This document shows, one piece after another, positions 43,575 to 54,928 of a DNA stretch of 64,000 bases (the first letter of the stretch is position 1; the number at the start of each line of letters is the position of its first letter). The stretch lies in NCBI GenBank assembly GCA_027579435.1, contig JANBPK010000845.1:124001-188000 (forward strand), written 5' to 3'. This stretch comes from Candolleomyces eurysporus. Its lineage: Eukaryota; Basidiomycota; Agaricomycetes; Agaricales; Psathyrellaceae. A program made the position numbers and the translations under genes. The notes under the pieces were generated by a model, which saw only the letters and a program-made list of their open reading frames with translations, was not told the DNA's origin and did not search any database.

Positions 43575-46123
43575 CTAAACCCACCTCCTCTCAACCCACC
43601 CCCTCCACACGTCTGACCCTTTCAACCACTCCACCAACTCATCTCTTTTCACCTTCTCCCCCTTATCCGCACTCTCAATCTTCACTCTCTTCCCCTCAGC
43701 AACCTCCCAACTCTGCTTCTTGACCGTAACATACCCCTCCTTCAGCTCATCCGAACCGAGGATGATAGCAAACGGGACCTCGTCTTTCTCCCCCGCCGCG
43801 AACTGCGCCGACAATTTAGGTTTAGTTTTGGCGAGGAAGTCGGCTTTGATGCCTCCAGAGCGCAGGAGCTGCACGAGCGAGATCCTCTCTTCGAGGAGAC
43901 CGTCGCCTGCGGACATAACATACACCATCGTCTCTTTACTCCTCCCGCCCCCACCCACAATCGCACCCGTCGCGGGATCGAGGGTGTACCCAAACTTCTC
44001 GGCCCACCGAGGCCACACCAGCGCGAAAATGCGGTCCATACCGATGGAGACGCCGACACACGGTACGTGGGGGAGTTTCTTGTATTCTTTGGAGGTGGGC
44101 GAGAGGCCTGCGGCGCCGGCGAGGAAGGATGTAACGAGGTTGTCGTATCGCCCGCCTGCTGCTATTGAGCCTACGCCGACTTGATTTGGGTCGACCTCGG
44201 GCTCGTCGTCTTCAGCCTGCGTAGGTTTTTTCGAGGACGATGACTTCTTTTTGGATTGTGATGATTCGGGGGCAGCCGGGGTGGAGGAGGAAGACGAAGG
44301 AGCAGCAGGGGCAGGAGCGGAGGAGGCGGGGGCATCGATGAACCCTGGTGGGGCGGATGCTGCTACGACGGCTTCGTAGATGATACCGGTGTAGTAGTCG
44401 AGACCTCGAGCGAGGGAGAGGTCGAAGGAGATCTGGAGATCCAACGGATCAGATCAGCACGTGATTTTCAACGGGAGAGAGAAGCAGTGGGCAAGGAGGG
44501 CGTCCAAAGGAGATGAGAGGGAGGTGGGGCAGAGGCGAATACGCAAATGGCCAGAGAGAAAACCGGTAAACGAACCTTATCGACAACCTGATACGCATTC
44601 AAGTACTTGAACAGAATCGCCATCTCATCCACACCCTCCCTCGCGCGCTTGTTTGACATGAGCGTTGAGTCGGCTGTCAGAGTTTCGAGAAGGCTTGGTC
44701 CACCCTTGTGCTTGACGTATTCGCCAATCTTGTCGGCAACGGCGGGGTCAAGGCCTTTTTCTTCGGTCATCTCCCGCTTGACTTCCGACCATGGTGCCTG
44801 GATGACGGGTCAGAACGACGGACGGGGGGAAAAAACCACTGGGCAAGCAGACAGACCTTGTCGAGTTTATCGACAGCGGAAGAAATAGTACGGATTTTCT
44901 CTGCGGGGACACCGCAGACTTCGAATATACCGTCGAGGATTTTCCGGTTGTTCAGCTAGATGGGACGGGATGAGATGAATGATAAAATCCATTGGTCAAA
45001 GGAGTAGATGGTAGATACCTTGATGGTGAACTCCCCGACGTCCAGGTTCGAGAGGATGGTACAGACCAAGCTGATCACTTCAGCGTCGGGTACCATAGAA
45101 TCCCATACTCCCGCGATATCGATATCCTGACACCACATATAAGGTTGACGTCCAGCCACAAAAAAGAGTAGAGCGTACCGCTTGAGAGAACTCCCTCATC
45201 CTTCCCTTGGAAACGACAGGGTTATCCCGTCGGTAGACCTTTCCAATCTGCCAAATCTTGTGATGGGTGACGGTACCACCGTTCATAGCCAGGTACCGTG
45301 CCAGCGGAACGGTGTGGTCGTACCGCAGCGCCAGCTCTTCACCACCTTGGTCTTTGAGGTCAAAGATGAGCTTTGAGTCTTCGCCATACTTGTCGGTGAG
45401 GACATCTTTTCTTTCGAATACGGGTGTGTCGAGGCAGGACGCGCCGAAAGAGGTGAAGACTTCCTTGACGATGCGTTCAATATGGTCGCGGCAGAAGGTC
45501 TCTGCTGGGCCATAGTCTCGAGTTCCCTGAACCACCCAATCCATCAGTGTCATGAAAATACGGAAAGGTCAAGGACAACAACGCACCTTGGCAGTCTTGA
45601 GCAACAACCGCTCCTTCTTCTTCTCTCCCTGGGCTGCCGGTGCTGGGGCAGCACCCTCTGCCTTGGGTATTTTCTCCTTGCCAGCACTCTTTGCCTTTCC
45701 TAGGGCTTTCTTCAAGTCTGCCAGCCTGTTCTTTGCATCTGCCAAAGCCTCCGGTGTTGCGACAGTCTTGTCCGTGTTAAGCCGGAGCTCGTTGAACCGT
45801 GCTGTCTGGACCGCGATCTCAGCCTCAAGGGCTTCGAGTGTCGTAGGCAAAGCGTCGTTCGAGCTCATGGTTGACGTATATCTCCTCTCGATGTTGTTCC
45901 TGTAAACCCTTGACGACGGCGAGGACGAGGAAGTGCAGGCCGTGCTCGTGCTCCAGGTGGATCGAAGACGTGGCCTCGGGGCGCCGCTGAAGTAGGCTCG
46001 TACAGCGATGAAGGAGGATGAGGATGAGGAGAGAGATAAGGAAGAAGGCGACAGAGATTTCCGAATCAGCATAATTGGCCGGCTTCCAATTTTCTTTCGC
46101 AATTGGCTGAGCGACGAACACAA
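43575..46123 (-). CDS. Histidyl-tRNA synthetase
   Basis: A multi-exon class II synthetase. From the N-terminus: a WHEP-like helix pair ([33 protein letters not shown]), GTRDYGPAE, motif 2 region [15 protein letters not shown] and KVYRRD, the His-specific [18 protein letters not shown], motif 3 GVSIGMDRI, and an anticodon-binding domain to the end at 43575. The enzyme charges tRNA-His with histidine. A Ser/Ala/Lys-rich insertion of about 50 residues (with [10 protein letters not shown]) sits between YYTGIIYEA and the GGRYDNL block. Alternative starts are visible: Met at 46123 or 46072 precedes a Ser/Arg-rich presequence-like stretch, while Met at 45868 (MSSNDALP) starts the cytosolic form. One gene serving cytosol and mitochondria by two starts is known for yeast HTS1. 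Confidence 0.96.
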
Positions 46124-46236
46124 AATCGATCGTGACTCGCTCCATTACGTAACCCATCCCACAACCAGGACGATAAGATAAGATGGGCTGACTGGTCGAC
46201 TGACGACGGGTACACTGCTTTTTAGTTCAGTACTCT
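46124..46236. promoter_or_regulatory. Short divergent intergenic region
   Basis: Only 113 bp separate the first Met of histidyl-tRNA synthetase (long form) and the start of the F-box gene. Transcription starts for the two must lie close together or overlap the synthetase presequence. No TATA box is obvious. Confidence 0.5.
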
Positions 46237-48144
46237 ATGGCCTCCACCTCGCCTTTTATTGCACATCTCGACACCAACTATGTCCCATCCAGCAACGAAA
46301 TACGATACATACAGTCTCTCGTCGAGGAACGCCAAAAACTCGTGGACGCGCTCGACAAGGAAATTCAAGTCCTTGCCAACCGTCGGGAAGAGCATGCGAC
46401 ATTCGTGAAGAAACACTCCGACTTGCTATCCCCAATTCGTCGAGTACCCAACGACATCCTCTCCTTCATCTTTTTGACATGTCTTCCGCTCAACTCTCCC
46501 ACCCGCAGGCCGACTAAACTGTCAAACGACCACCCAGCCGTCGTTCTCAGTCATGTTTGCCAGCGCTGGCGACAGTTGGCGCTCAACACAGCCCTCCTCT
46601 GGACCGTCATCGACATTGACATACCCAGCCTCCCAGATGCCGGAGAGTGCATGTTCCAAGGCGAGATGTCTTGGTGGGAAAGGCGGCTAGAAGCAATCGA
46701 TGAGATGACCAGAACCTGGATTTCTCGATCTGCCAATTGCACGTTGACGGTTTCGTTTTCAGGCGGCCTACCAGGTCGCCATTTCTTCAGGGAAGAAGCC
46801 CTTTGCGCCGCTGCCAGTCAAAGCGTATCTTCCATTGTCGATGCACTTTGCGATGTGTCCAGCCGGTGGAAATCGCTTTATCTTTCCCTCACGGTAGAGG
46901 AAGAGCTTTCAGCCGTCACCGGATTCCTTAGAGTCCCAAACAACGACGTACCCCTTCTCGAAAACCTCGCCGTGAACGTTGCCTTTACCTCCGGCTTTTT
47001 CACGCAACCATCATCCCGGTTGAAATCAGTAGAGTTTTCGTCAGGTGCGGGACTTGTCAAGGCAGCATCCCTCCGCCGTCTGTCAACTGGACGCCTGTGG
47101 GGGTCGCCTTTCTCACTCTCCATCAATTGGGCGGCGTTGACGGAGATATCGCTCGGGGCTCTGTTCCGCCCAACTGACCCAGCCTTTCCCTTTGCCGTCC
47201 TAGCCAGGTGCCCTAATCTTATTCGCTGCTCCGTCACCTTTTTAGCTATTCATTACAACACCACCCCACCCATCCCTAATTCCACAGGCAGTGTCATTGC
47301 TCGACCAATTCAATTCATCAATGGAGAACTATCCCTTCCAAGGCTCCAGGTACTCGAAATTCGGGGCTCAGAACCGCCCCTTGGGCTCGCCTCACGACTC
47401 CACCTCCCCTCTCTGCGACAAGTCTACCTGTCTTGTCCCTTGCGCAACCCAGAACAAAGTGGGGCCATTGAACTCATTCGAAAGTTCGGTGACAATCTGA
47501 CAGACGTCACCCTAACTTCTTGGTGCTTCACCGAATCTACCGTGACGCACGTACTCGAGCATTTGCCGAATGTCGTCAGCCTTAGATTTACAGCGGATGC
47601 ACCTCTGTCCCAACCTGGGCCTCAACCAGCGGTCCTCGATTCAGTCTTGGACCACCTCACTCCGAAATCCGTGGGTAATGCTGGTGATAGTGTCACCGGT
47701 GACGTCCGCGGCGGGTGCTACTGCCCGAACCTCAAGAAATTTGGGTGTAGGATCAACAAAGGCCTCGGGTTTTCGGCGGCGGCTCTCATTCGATTCATTG
47801 CATCCCGACGAAAGACGAGGAGCCCGAGTCCTGGATCAGATATGATTCAGCACGAGAACGAACCACTCACTCCGAGCCGCACGGACTCCGAGACAGCCCA
47901 GCTTGATAGTGTGGTTTTGGCCCTCCCATCGGGCAAACCTAGGAAGACTATGAGGGAGGTACTGGAGGAGATGGGTGTGGACTTGGAGGGTATGGTTTTG
48001 ATTACTGCATACAAGACGTCTCATTCGGACCATGCATGGCTAATGAAGCTTCAGTACGACTTGGATCCTGGGTTAATCGATCACGACGACTATGTATCAA
48101 TTATGGGACCGTTTAAGCAGACGCTTGGTGATTGGATTTTGTAG
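46237..48144 (+). CDS. F-box/LRR protein, intronless
   Basis: An uninterrupted 635-codon frame. It has the family N-terminus PFIAHLDTNYVPSSNEI, a coiled coil (KLVDALDKEIQVLANRREEH), the F-box core RRVPNDILSFIFLTCLP, the signature HPAVVLSHVCQRWRQLALN, LRR-like strands (LSLPRLQVLEIRGSEPP, LASRLHLPSLRQVYL, VVSLRFTADAP) and the end block CPNLKKFGCRINKGLGFSAA followed by VLEEMGVDLEGM. Intact counterpart of the dead gene at 370-2160, which shows that the Trp in INWAALTEISLG is the residue lost there. SCF adaptor by family; substrate unknown. Confidence 0.92.
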   Translation: MASTSPFIAHLDTNYVPSSNEIRYIQSLVEERQKLVDALDKEIQVLANRREEHATFVKKHSDLLSPIRRVPNDILSFIFLTCLPLNSPTRRPTKLSNDHPAVVLSHVCQRWRQLALNTALLWTVIDIDIPSLPDAGECMFQGEMSWWERRLEAIDEMTRTWISRSANCTLTVSFSGGLPGRHFFREEALCAAASQSVSSIVDALCDVSSRWKSLYLSLTVEEELSAVTGFLRVPNNDVPLLENLAVNVAFTSGFFTQPSSRLKSVEFSSGAGLVKAASLRRLSTGRLWGSPFSLSINWAALTEISLGALFRPTDPAFPFAVLARCPNLIRCSVTFLAIHYNTTPPIPNSTGSVIARPIQFINGELSLPRLQVLEIRGSEPPLGLASRLHLPSLRQVYLSCPLRNPEQSGAIELIRKFGDNLTDVTLTSWCFTESTVTHVLEHLPNVVSLRFTADAPLSQPGPQPAVLDSVLDHLTPKSVGNAGDSVTGDVRGGCYCPNLKKFGCRINKGLGFSAAALIRFIASRRKTRSPSPGSDMIQHENEPLTPSRTDSETAQLDSVVLALPSGKPRKTMREVLEEMGVDLEGMVLITAYKTSHSDHAWLMKLQYDLDPGLIDHDDYVSIMGPFKQTLGDWIL

Positions 48145-50011
48145 TATATACGAGACTTGCTTCGGATGGCCGAATGATCAGCACAGTGACCATCAGTGAA
48201 AAAANCAGGCGACCGATATTCCATCAGCGCGAGAGATATCGCATATCGGCTAACGACGTGCAACATCGACCCGGGGGGTCATATCGGAGTCGGTTCGCCG
48301 ATCGCCAACGCGTCGGATCGGCGTACCCTATTGCACGCGTGCCGCATCCGTGTACGAGATCTCTTGCAGACCATACCTCAAATACTTATTCCAAATCTCA
48401 GTATTAGCCCAAACTCGGATTTGTAGAAAAAGCTCGTTCGAGCTAGATGCTATTCAAGTACGTAGAGTAATTACACGAGAAGAGGAACCAATACGGGTAT
48501 CATACCCTCAAGCTACTTCCCCAGTCGCAGCCTCTGAGCTCGTCATCAATTCGGCTCATTCCTAACCGGAGGCAATAGGACGTCAGCATCTCTCTACCCA
48601 ACTAGTCATCGCCGTCCCTCAGCCAAGCCCCGGCCCGCCAATCCCCACAACAATTCGAACACGCCGGTGCACCCAAGCCGTTGCAGTGCCTGATTTGGTG
48701 CTATAGACCACGATGAGAACCAGTGGGGCCAAATAAGCGTTAAGAGAGTGGAATACAGCCCTCGAAGGAAGAGGGGGATGGGCGTAAAGATGGGGGAGGG
48801 AAGAAAGAAAGGTTGGGGACTTCGGAAAGCAAGTCGCGTCTTCATGTGAAGCGTGACGTCACGGATTCCATTCCGGTCAGTCACGCTGAATTAATATTTC
48901 AGAAAAATAAAAATCTTAGTCGCTCGCCAAGAGTGTAGACGCCGCGGAGTAGCGCTTGAGATGTGCGCACGATATGAAGTTATTGCGTCGGCATTTCTGC
49001 GACATCACCGCGCCTGCAGAAAGAGATACCAGAGCCATCGCGCCGACCTACTCACTATTGCGCCACATCAGAACCGTTGCGCACATATCCCCCTCCGTTA
49101 CTGGCCCCATCTCTCCGTCCTTCACACATCTCGTACCGTCGCCTCACTTCGTTAGACGCTAGAGGATGTCGGTCGGCTGGTTTTCTACCGANTGTCAGCA
49201 NCCCTCAGGGTTTTCTATTCGTTCATCATGCGGAAGCAAGTTTCGAGTTAGTAGAACATCCGCGATGTTGCTGTGAGTCGAAATTAGATACAAGGGACTC
49301 ACTCTTCGATCAGGGTTGAGCAAGATGACTGCTGAAGGAGCGGATGCCGTCGGCCGTTTGATTGATGGTGACACAAGGCTCCCCGTTTTGTTTTTTGGAG
49401 GGTTGGGATGGGAGCCAGGCCGCGCTGCCACATCTGGATTTCAATCGCTTTCCTTCGATCTACTCTGAATGGTACAGGCCTCATCAAGGCCACCTGATCT
49501 TTGGACGAGACGATCGCGGGATCACGATCGGACAACATTACTTGGACCCATTAATTTCACTCACCGCCCATTTGAACTCAAGAAGACACATCAAACACCT
49601 TCTACTAGTATACTCTGATATAAAGACGCTGGTCCGAAAAAATCAACCATTGCTAGGTGTCCTCCTGTATCGACAAAATTCCTGAACCAACTAGCTGAAG
49701 CACTAGATAAGAAATGTGTTCAAGCACCCTAAAAGAGCTGTATCGGTAGGTGTCAATACGCGTGAGGAAGTAGGGGTACCAACCGATTTTAGCGCTCAGG
49801 AGTCAAGGATGGTTAAATTGGACGTCCGCTCAGATCGTACGGGCACTCCAACTTTTGTGCTTACATTATTGCTTTGTCCAACACTGCCATACTAAGCGCA
49901 TTTTGGGGTGGTATGTGCAGACCTATTCGGGGCAGCGCTTATTCCTATGCAACATATAAGACTGGCGCAGTTTGGGTTTTCCCTCGGCGCCCCTCCTTTG
50001 CTATTTGCATG
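48145..50011. other. Intergenic, left arm of a segmental duplication
   Basis: No gene supported in 48145-49300. Ns at 48205, 49192 and 49201. From about 49470 the sequence matches the stretch starting at 55380 (see repeat). Confidence 0.55.
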
Positions 50012-51575
50012 ATGAGCACTGCCAGCGATGATATGCCCTGGTCCTCCACTCGTGACTGTTTATACCCTGCTCAAAATCGTCAAGATGCTTTGCCTCACTC
50101 CTCCTCCGAGTGCGATCTTGCCCATCTGGAGGCAGGCCTGATCACTGGTGCTGAAAAAAATGGCGCGACTCGCCCTCCCGCTATGAGTTGGAGCTCCTCC
50201 TCCACTACCGTTACAACGAGCACCGGCAACGGTAAGCCTTCAGTCTGCTCGATTCCGGATCATTTCTCCAACCCTCCATAATGCCTCCTTTCAAGATGTT
50301 CTATCTCAACACAAGAACGAGTATTCTCCGGTACCATCCGAGGGCCGCGATGACAATGGTAACTATTAGTGCCAACTTAATCACCGGCCCGCTAACTTCT
50401 TTCCTGTGCGCAGATCCCATGCCCAAGGATTACTATGAAAAGATCTACGATCAATTTACGAGCATCATTTCCATTGTAAGCCGCTCAGATCCGTTTATCA
50501 AATTTGTGGCTTATTGAAAGCGAAACTGACATAAAACTAGGCGGCCTTCAGTGGAGGCGTCCAAGCAGGTATTCTAGCATTTATGCGGGACCTGCTCAAC
50601 GACGAACCTTTCGACACCAAATTGTGGCAAGACGACAAGAACAACCCAGGCAGTCGACTCTATTCCAGCTACTCTCTAGGCCTGATGCTCGGCCTATTGG
50701 CGATCGCGCTGCACATTACAGTCGGAGCTGTTGCAGCCGTGAACGCAGCCATCGCATGCCATTTTTCGCAGCACCCGCAAGATAGACGCACAGACACGAT
50801 GAAATATCGTGTTGCATTCTGCATGATCATCCAGTTCGTGGGCGCTACCATCTCGGGGATATCCTTGATTCTCCTCACCCTCAATTACGACTGGATTTTC
50901 GCCGCCGTTGCCGGATTTTTGTTTTTNGGGGGGCGCAGTCGCCTCAGTGTATCATCTTGTTGCCTTATTCGGGTCCAATTGGTTTTCTAGTCTCCGCAAA
51001 CAGCCTTTACATTTCTTCTCTCTGACCTTATGCATTTCCGCATTTGGTGTCGACGTATCGACTCCTTCTCGGAGTTCTTGGTTCACAATTACGACCGTCT
51101 GGGTGACCGTCGTATATCATATGGTTGCCGTTCTCTACAACACCTCCAAACGTCAGAGGCAGCCTAGAACCGAGGTTAAATGCCTTGTCTTTCTCATCTC
51201 AGTGTTATGGGTATTTTGTTCTGTCGCGACGAGCCGCTTGGATCGGTGGCACAAGACAGAGTCGGGTTTCAAGAAGATGATTGCGGTATCTGCCTTGGCC
51301 GCTGTTGAAGCAGGGATATTATTTGCCATTGGGGTGATTAATTTTTGCGGAGCCAACCTACCCTCGAAATTGTATGAAAGGCTTGTTCAATTAGCTATGT
51401 AACTTCTCATACCACTCTTACCTAGTTTCGTTCTCATCCACTCTTAGTCTACTACTATTTTCTCGCATTGTCACCCTTCATTGAATTACATTTCAAAGTG
51501 TCTGCATCTCTCACTAGCTTTGTTGAGCTGTCACATAATTCATTTCCACAAGTAAATTTATATTGCAATCCATTG
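49470..51575 (+). repeat. Segmental duplication, copy 1
   Basis: From TCAAGGCCACCTGA near 49475 to the AATTTATATTxCAAT stretch near 51570 this segment matches 55380-57445, including non-coding flanks, all introns and the 401-codon membrane protein gene. The F-box genes that follow on the opposite strand (53063-54928 and 57464-59305) are also close paralogs, so the duplicated unit was probably membrane protein plus F-box gene, about 4 kb. Copy 1 carries about 1.5 kb of extra sequence between the two genes. Confidence 0.88.
50012..51402 (+). CDS. Polytopic membrane protein, copy 1
   Basis: Exons 50012-50231, 50296-50358, 50414-50475 and 50541-51402 encode 401 residues when the N at 50927 is dropped; without that the frame breaks in mid-helix. 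The N-terminal 100 residues are hydrophilic (MPWSSTRDCLYPAQN, Ser/Thr-rich SSSSTTVTTST, then KDYYEKIYDQF). Six or so membrane helices follow, starting with GLMLGLLAIALHITVGAVAAV and MIIQFVGATISGISLILL and ending VSALAAVEAGILFAIGVI. I recognise no named family with certainty. YYEKIYDQFTSIISI/AAFSGGVQAGILA faintly resembles the start of fungal DUF6535-type proteins. Start chosen because the MxTASD codons are the first Met shared with copy 2. No transport motif is seen. Confidence 0.8.
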
Positions 51576-53062
51576 GAAAATGAGAGATGCTCGCAAAGAA
51601 TTTCGACCAGTTCCATCAATAATGCTTTGGTTATCGCGAGAGAGTCTAAAATTGAGTCTCTGACTTTGGAATGGGCCTACAGTCAGGGTCGTGACATCTA
51701 TTATACATTCTAGCCATCCGTAGTACTTAAGACTATAGACATTGCCTCTCTGATCCACGCACCTCTCCTCAGGACCTTCAGAGACTGAAATTTGTGTTTC
51801 GTTCGAGCCGGATCATCGTTAGGATAAATCTATCGAACAATAGAAAGGGCCTTCTCCGTCTTCTGGATTTGTCCAGCGGCATACAGACTTCGGCGTGGGT
51901 GGCGTTACCATATGTTCAAAGCACGCAGTTGGTAGGATTCCAAGGCCTAACATTCAATGTTCATTTATTATTCGCAAAATCAGGCCACTTTCGAAAGCGC
52001 AAACTTCTTCGAGTTGAAAAGTTCCAAGTCCGAGGTTTCGGACATGGTGATGGCCAGGCTTTCTCTGTTCAAGGAGTCAAGTCGTGCTGTCCCGTCTCTA
52101 ATTCATCTAAACTATTGAAACATATTTCCTGAAGATGTAAATGAGTAGCTGTTAGCAAAAGTCTGGGAAAAGGCAACAAAACGATTGAGAATTAACCCCG
52201 ATGAGCCGTAGATACATTAAAATGGTGCATGCAGACCATACTACTTCTGATCCACATAGAGAGAGGTGTCTTTGAGAAAAACAGGCAGATACTCGATGAA
52301 ATGGCCGAAGAAATCAAGCGGAGCCACGGTGGCTCTGCGCCTTCCCATTTCCGCTGTGTCAACCCCCCNTGCTCCTAAGGACAATTAACTAGCTTGTTGC
52401 CAGGGTGGTTGTAGAACATACTCCTGATTTTCCTTAGATAACACTGTCGATGGAAGAGGCTTTCAATAGCACCGCGGTTGGTATTCTGTTTGCGAGGCAA
52501 ACATATGATGAGCAAATGCTGTGCTGGGAATGACTTTGCTCAAGGTTTGGATGCGCTATGTCCAAGCTGACACATATTGGGCACAGATTTCGTTTTGGCA
52601 GAGCATCAGCAAGCACATTCTATTGCACAAAAAANTGTGCTCAGCCACAGCATTTGTTATCTAAATTATGAGGAACTTTATTACCAGCAGACTCTTTACT
52701 TACCATGTGTCTACATTCCAAATGGACCAAAAACCGCGGTGTAGGAACCCTACCTTTACCTTGATTGACGCCATTGCGTGGGTTGAAGATCAACCCTCGA
52801 ACCATGGAGATGATGGGAAGAAGTAAAGCGACACTAGTGGCTACGCACAAGGATGTTTTGCGTCACTCAATAAAGTTTTGCGCGATGACTCAAAAGTTTT
52901 GCCCAACGGAATATGGCCCGATTTCGCGTATTTTCGATGAAATGTTGCGCGAAAAAAGTTTTTATTTTGCGAACAATAAATGTGCAATCGGCCCACCATA
53001 GTCCTGAGCACAGATGATGCCGTAGTTAAGCCTAATCACAGTAAGAGACGAACTCAAAACCA
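51576..53062. other. Extra segment in duplication copy 1, possible gene relic
   Basis: This segment is absent from copy 2. The plus strand at 51600-52130 reads as leucine-rich pieces in shifting frames (IESLTLEWAYSQ, PLLRTFRD, KGLLRLLDLSSG), which may be a relic of another LRR or F-box-like gene. 52800-53000 is AT-rich with repeated TTTTGCGC/GTTTTGC words (52856, 52876, 52895). Ns at 52369 and 52635. No working gene supported. Confidence 0.4.
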
Positions 53063-54928
53063 CTAATCGCTACCCTCGACCCAAAAGCCACTCAATAAAC
53101 TGCGGTCCTCTCGTGGTAAGTCCTCGAACGCTTCCAGGGAATCCGGCTCCATGAAGCGCCCATTGGCTACGGCGTACTTGGTGATCAATCGCAAGTCCGT
53201 GGTATCCACATTCCGGCGCTCTAGTTCCTCTCGCACATTCATTCGTTGGCAAAAATTGAACTTTACAATAACGGACTTGAGGGCCGAAGGTGTAGGCTTT
53301 GACGAGTCCCTTCTTGCGGCAACAAATGCGACAAGATCTTCCTCGGTGAAATCCACGTCGTGCATTCGGAGGCCGAATCTCTGTAGCTTGGGGCAGTAGC
53401 ACTGGTGGCCATCTTCATCGACATGGACCTTGGGAGTGAGGATGTTTACGATGGATTGATAGGACCGGATATCGTGGTCATTTTCAGGGTTTTGGGAACC
53501 GATATTGGGGTGTCCGGTTTCTCGAACCCTGAGGCTGCCATAGTCGAAAAGCCTGAGTGACGTTACATTTGGGAGGCCCTCGAAACAGCAGATAAGCGCG
53601 GCCGTTGTTAGGTTCGAGTATAGGAATGTGGCATCCGCGATGGTGTCTCCAAAGTTCCGGATCCACTCTACAATCCCGCTGCCGCCTTGCCCGTCCTGGA
53701 GTGTATATGTAGTGCAATACAGAGAAAGCGTGCGAAGCGAAGGGAGTTGAAGGGAGGATGCAAACCCGCTGGGCGGAGGGGATCCCCGAATGGATACAAA
53801 AGTCAAATTTGGAAGGGATATGCGAGTTTTCAGGGGTAGGGAGATATATGATTCTGTATCGTTCTGATTCTGCCACTGCCCAGGGGAGCTGATGTTCATT
53901 GAAATACGGGCTAGATGCGGGCACGCCTTGAAGACACTGGTGATGAAGTGAACACCTCGACCCGTTGCCTCAAAAGAATAATGTGGATCGTCGAGGTCGA
54001 GGTTCGTCACAGTTGCCCAATTTATGGACATGGAACTGGGGGAGGGACTAGGCCTATCGATAAACACAGTTCGAATGGAAGGCCCTCCGAAAAGTCCGAT
54101 ATTAGCCATATATTGTTCTCGAATTTGTGGCTCGTCCCAATTCATGTTCGAGAGGAATTCAATCTTGTGTCTGATTTTTTCTAGCAGTGGAACGTCTTGT
54201 GGAGAGAGTTGGGAGAACCTAAGGAACGGGGATGTAGGTGTGAAGATGCCCAAGTCGAAATCCGCGGATTTCCATCTGGTGGATGCACCACAAAGGATAT
54301 CGACAATGGCATCGTTGATGGATCGAGATGTAGAGTCAGCATCGTGGTAATCAGTGGAGGAATCCTCCCAGGACTTGAAGGTGAAGGTCAGAGGGCAGCC
54401 ACCGGAGCGCGAAATCCATGTCGATAGCATGTCCTTGGTGCACCCAAGCTGCCTGCGATACGTCGCAAGATCGGCACGGTGCAGCGCAAGAGCTGCTGGG
54501 TTCAAAGCATTGGAACTCCCGATATAGCGAGGGAGAGGGACAAAGGGGAGGGAAATATCGATATTGCACCACAGAAGCGGTTGTGCCACAGCAAGGTGGC
54601 GCCACTGTTGGCAAACGTGGCTGAGAACCATCGCGGGATGGGGGGTGCGTCTCTTGGCATGAGTAGGAGATAGAGGCGAAAGACAAGCGGAAAATATTGA
54701 GGATAGAATATCTGTTGGGGCTCTGCGTAGAGGAGAGAGCAGCGCGGAGTGCTCCTCGATGAATTTGGCATATCCTGCTCGGCGTTCGACCAATTCCTGA
54801 ATCTGTCGATCAATGTCTTCGACGACGGCCTCCTTCGCTGCGATTAAAGAGCTTATTTCAGATACTTCCTCATCAGATGGGCAGTAGTTTGTGTTGAGAC
54901 GATTGGAGAAAGGTGTGGTGCGGTCCAT
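53063..54928 (-). CDS. F-box/LRR protein, intronless
   Basis: The frame is open far upstream of the gene (to 55432), but paralogs set the start at MDRTTPFSNRLNTNY (54928), giving 622 residues. Order: coiled coil VVEDIDRQIQELVERRAGY, F-box core PLRRAPTDILSSIFSACLS, signature HPAMVLSHVCQQWRHLAVA, leucine-rich strands (LPNLTFVSIRGSPPP, FASSLQLPSLRTLSLYC), CPKLQRFGLRMHDVDF, and the end DLPREDRSLLSGFWV. Most similar to 57464-59305, its duplicate. SCF adaptor by family. Confidence 0.9.
   Translation of the reverse strand: MDRTTPFSNRLNTNYCPSDEEVSEISSLIAAKEAVVEDIDRQIQELVERRAGYAKFIEEHSALLSPLRRAPTDILSSIFSACLSPLSPTHAKRRTPHPAMVLSHVCQQWRHLAVAQPLLWCNIDISLPFVPLPRYIGSSNALNPAALALHRADLATYRRQLGCTKDMLSTWISRSGGCPLTFTFKSWEDSSTDYHDADSTSRSINDAIVDILCGASTRWKSADFDLGIFTPTSPFLRFSQLSPQDVPLLEKIRHKIEFLSNMNWDEPQIREQYMANIGLFGGPSIRTVFIDRPSPSPSSMSINWATVTNLDLDDPHYSFEATGRGVHFITSVFKACPHLARISMNISSPGQWQNQNDTESYISLPLKTRISLPNLTFVSIRGSPPPSGFASSLQLPSLRTLSLYCTTYTLQDGQGGSGIVEWIRNFGDTIADATFLYSNLTTAALICCFEGLPNVTSLRLFDYGSLRVRETGHPNIGSQNPENDHDIRSYQSIVNILTPKVHVDEDGHQCYCPKLQRFGLRMHDVDFTEEDLVAFVAARRDSSKPTPSALKSVIVKFNFCQRMNVREELERRNVDTTDLRLITKYAVANGRFMEPDSLEAFEDLPREDRSLLSGFWVEGSD

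Noticed and set aside
48230..48340. Possible tRNA or structured RNA in the GC-rich stretch
   Set aside because: No acceptor stem pairing or proper A and B box arrangement could be found by eye.
50583..51402. Membrane protein copy 1 as two separate or truncated genes
   Set aside because: The break falls exactly on the N at 50927 beside T and G runs. Copy 2 breaks at a different base of the same run, and both give 401 codons when the N is removed.
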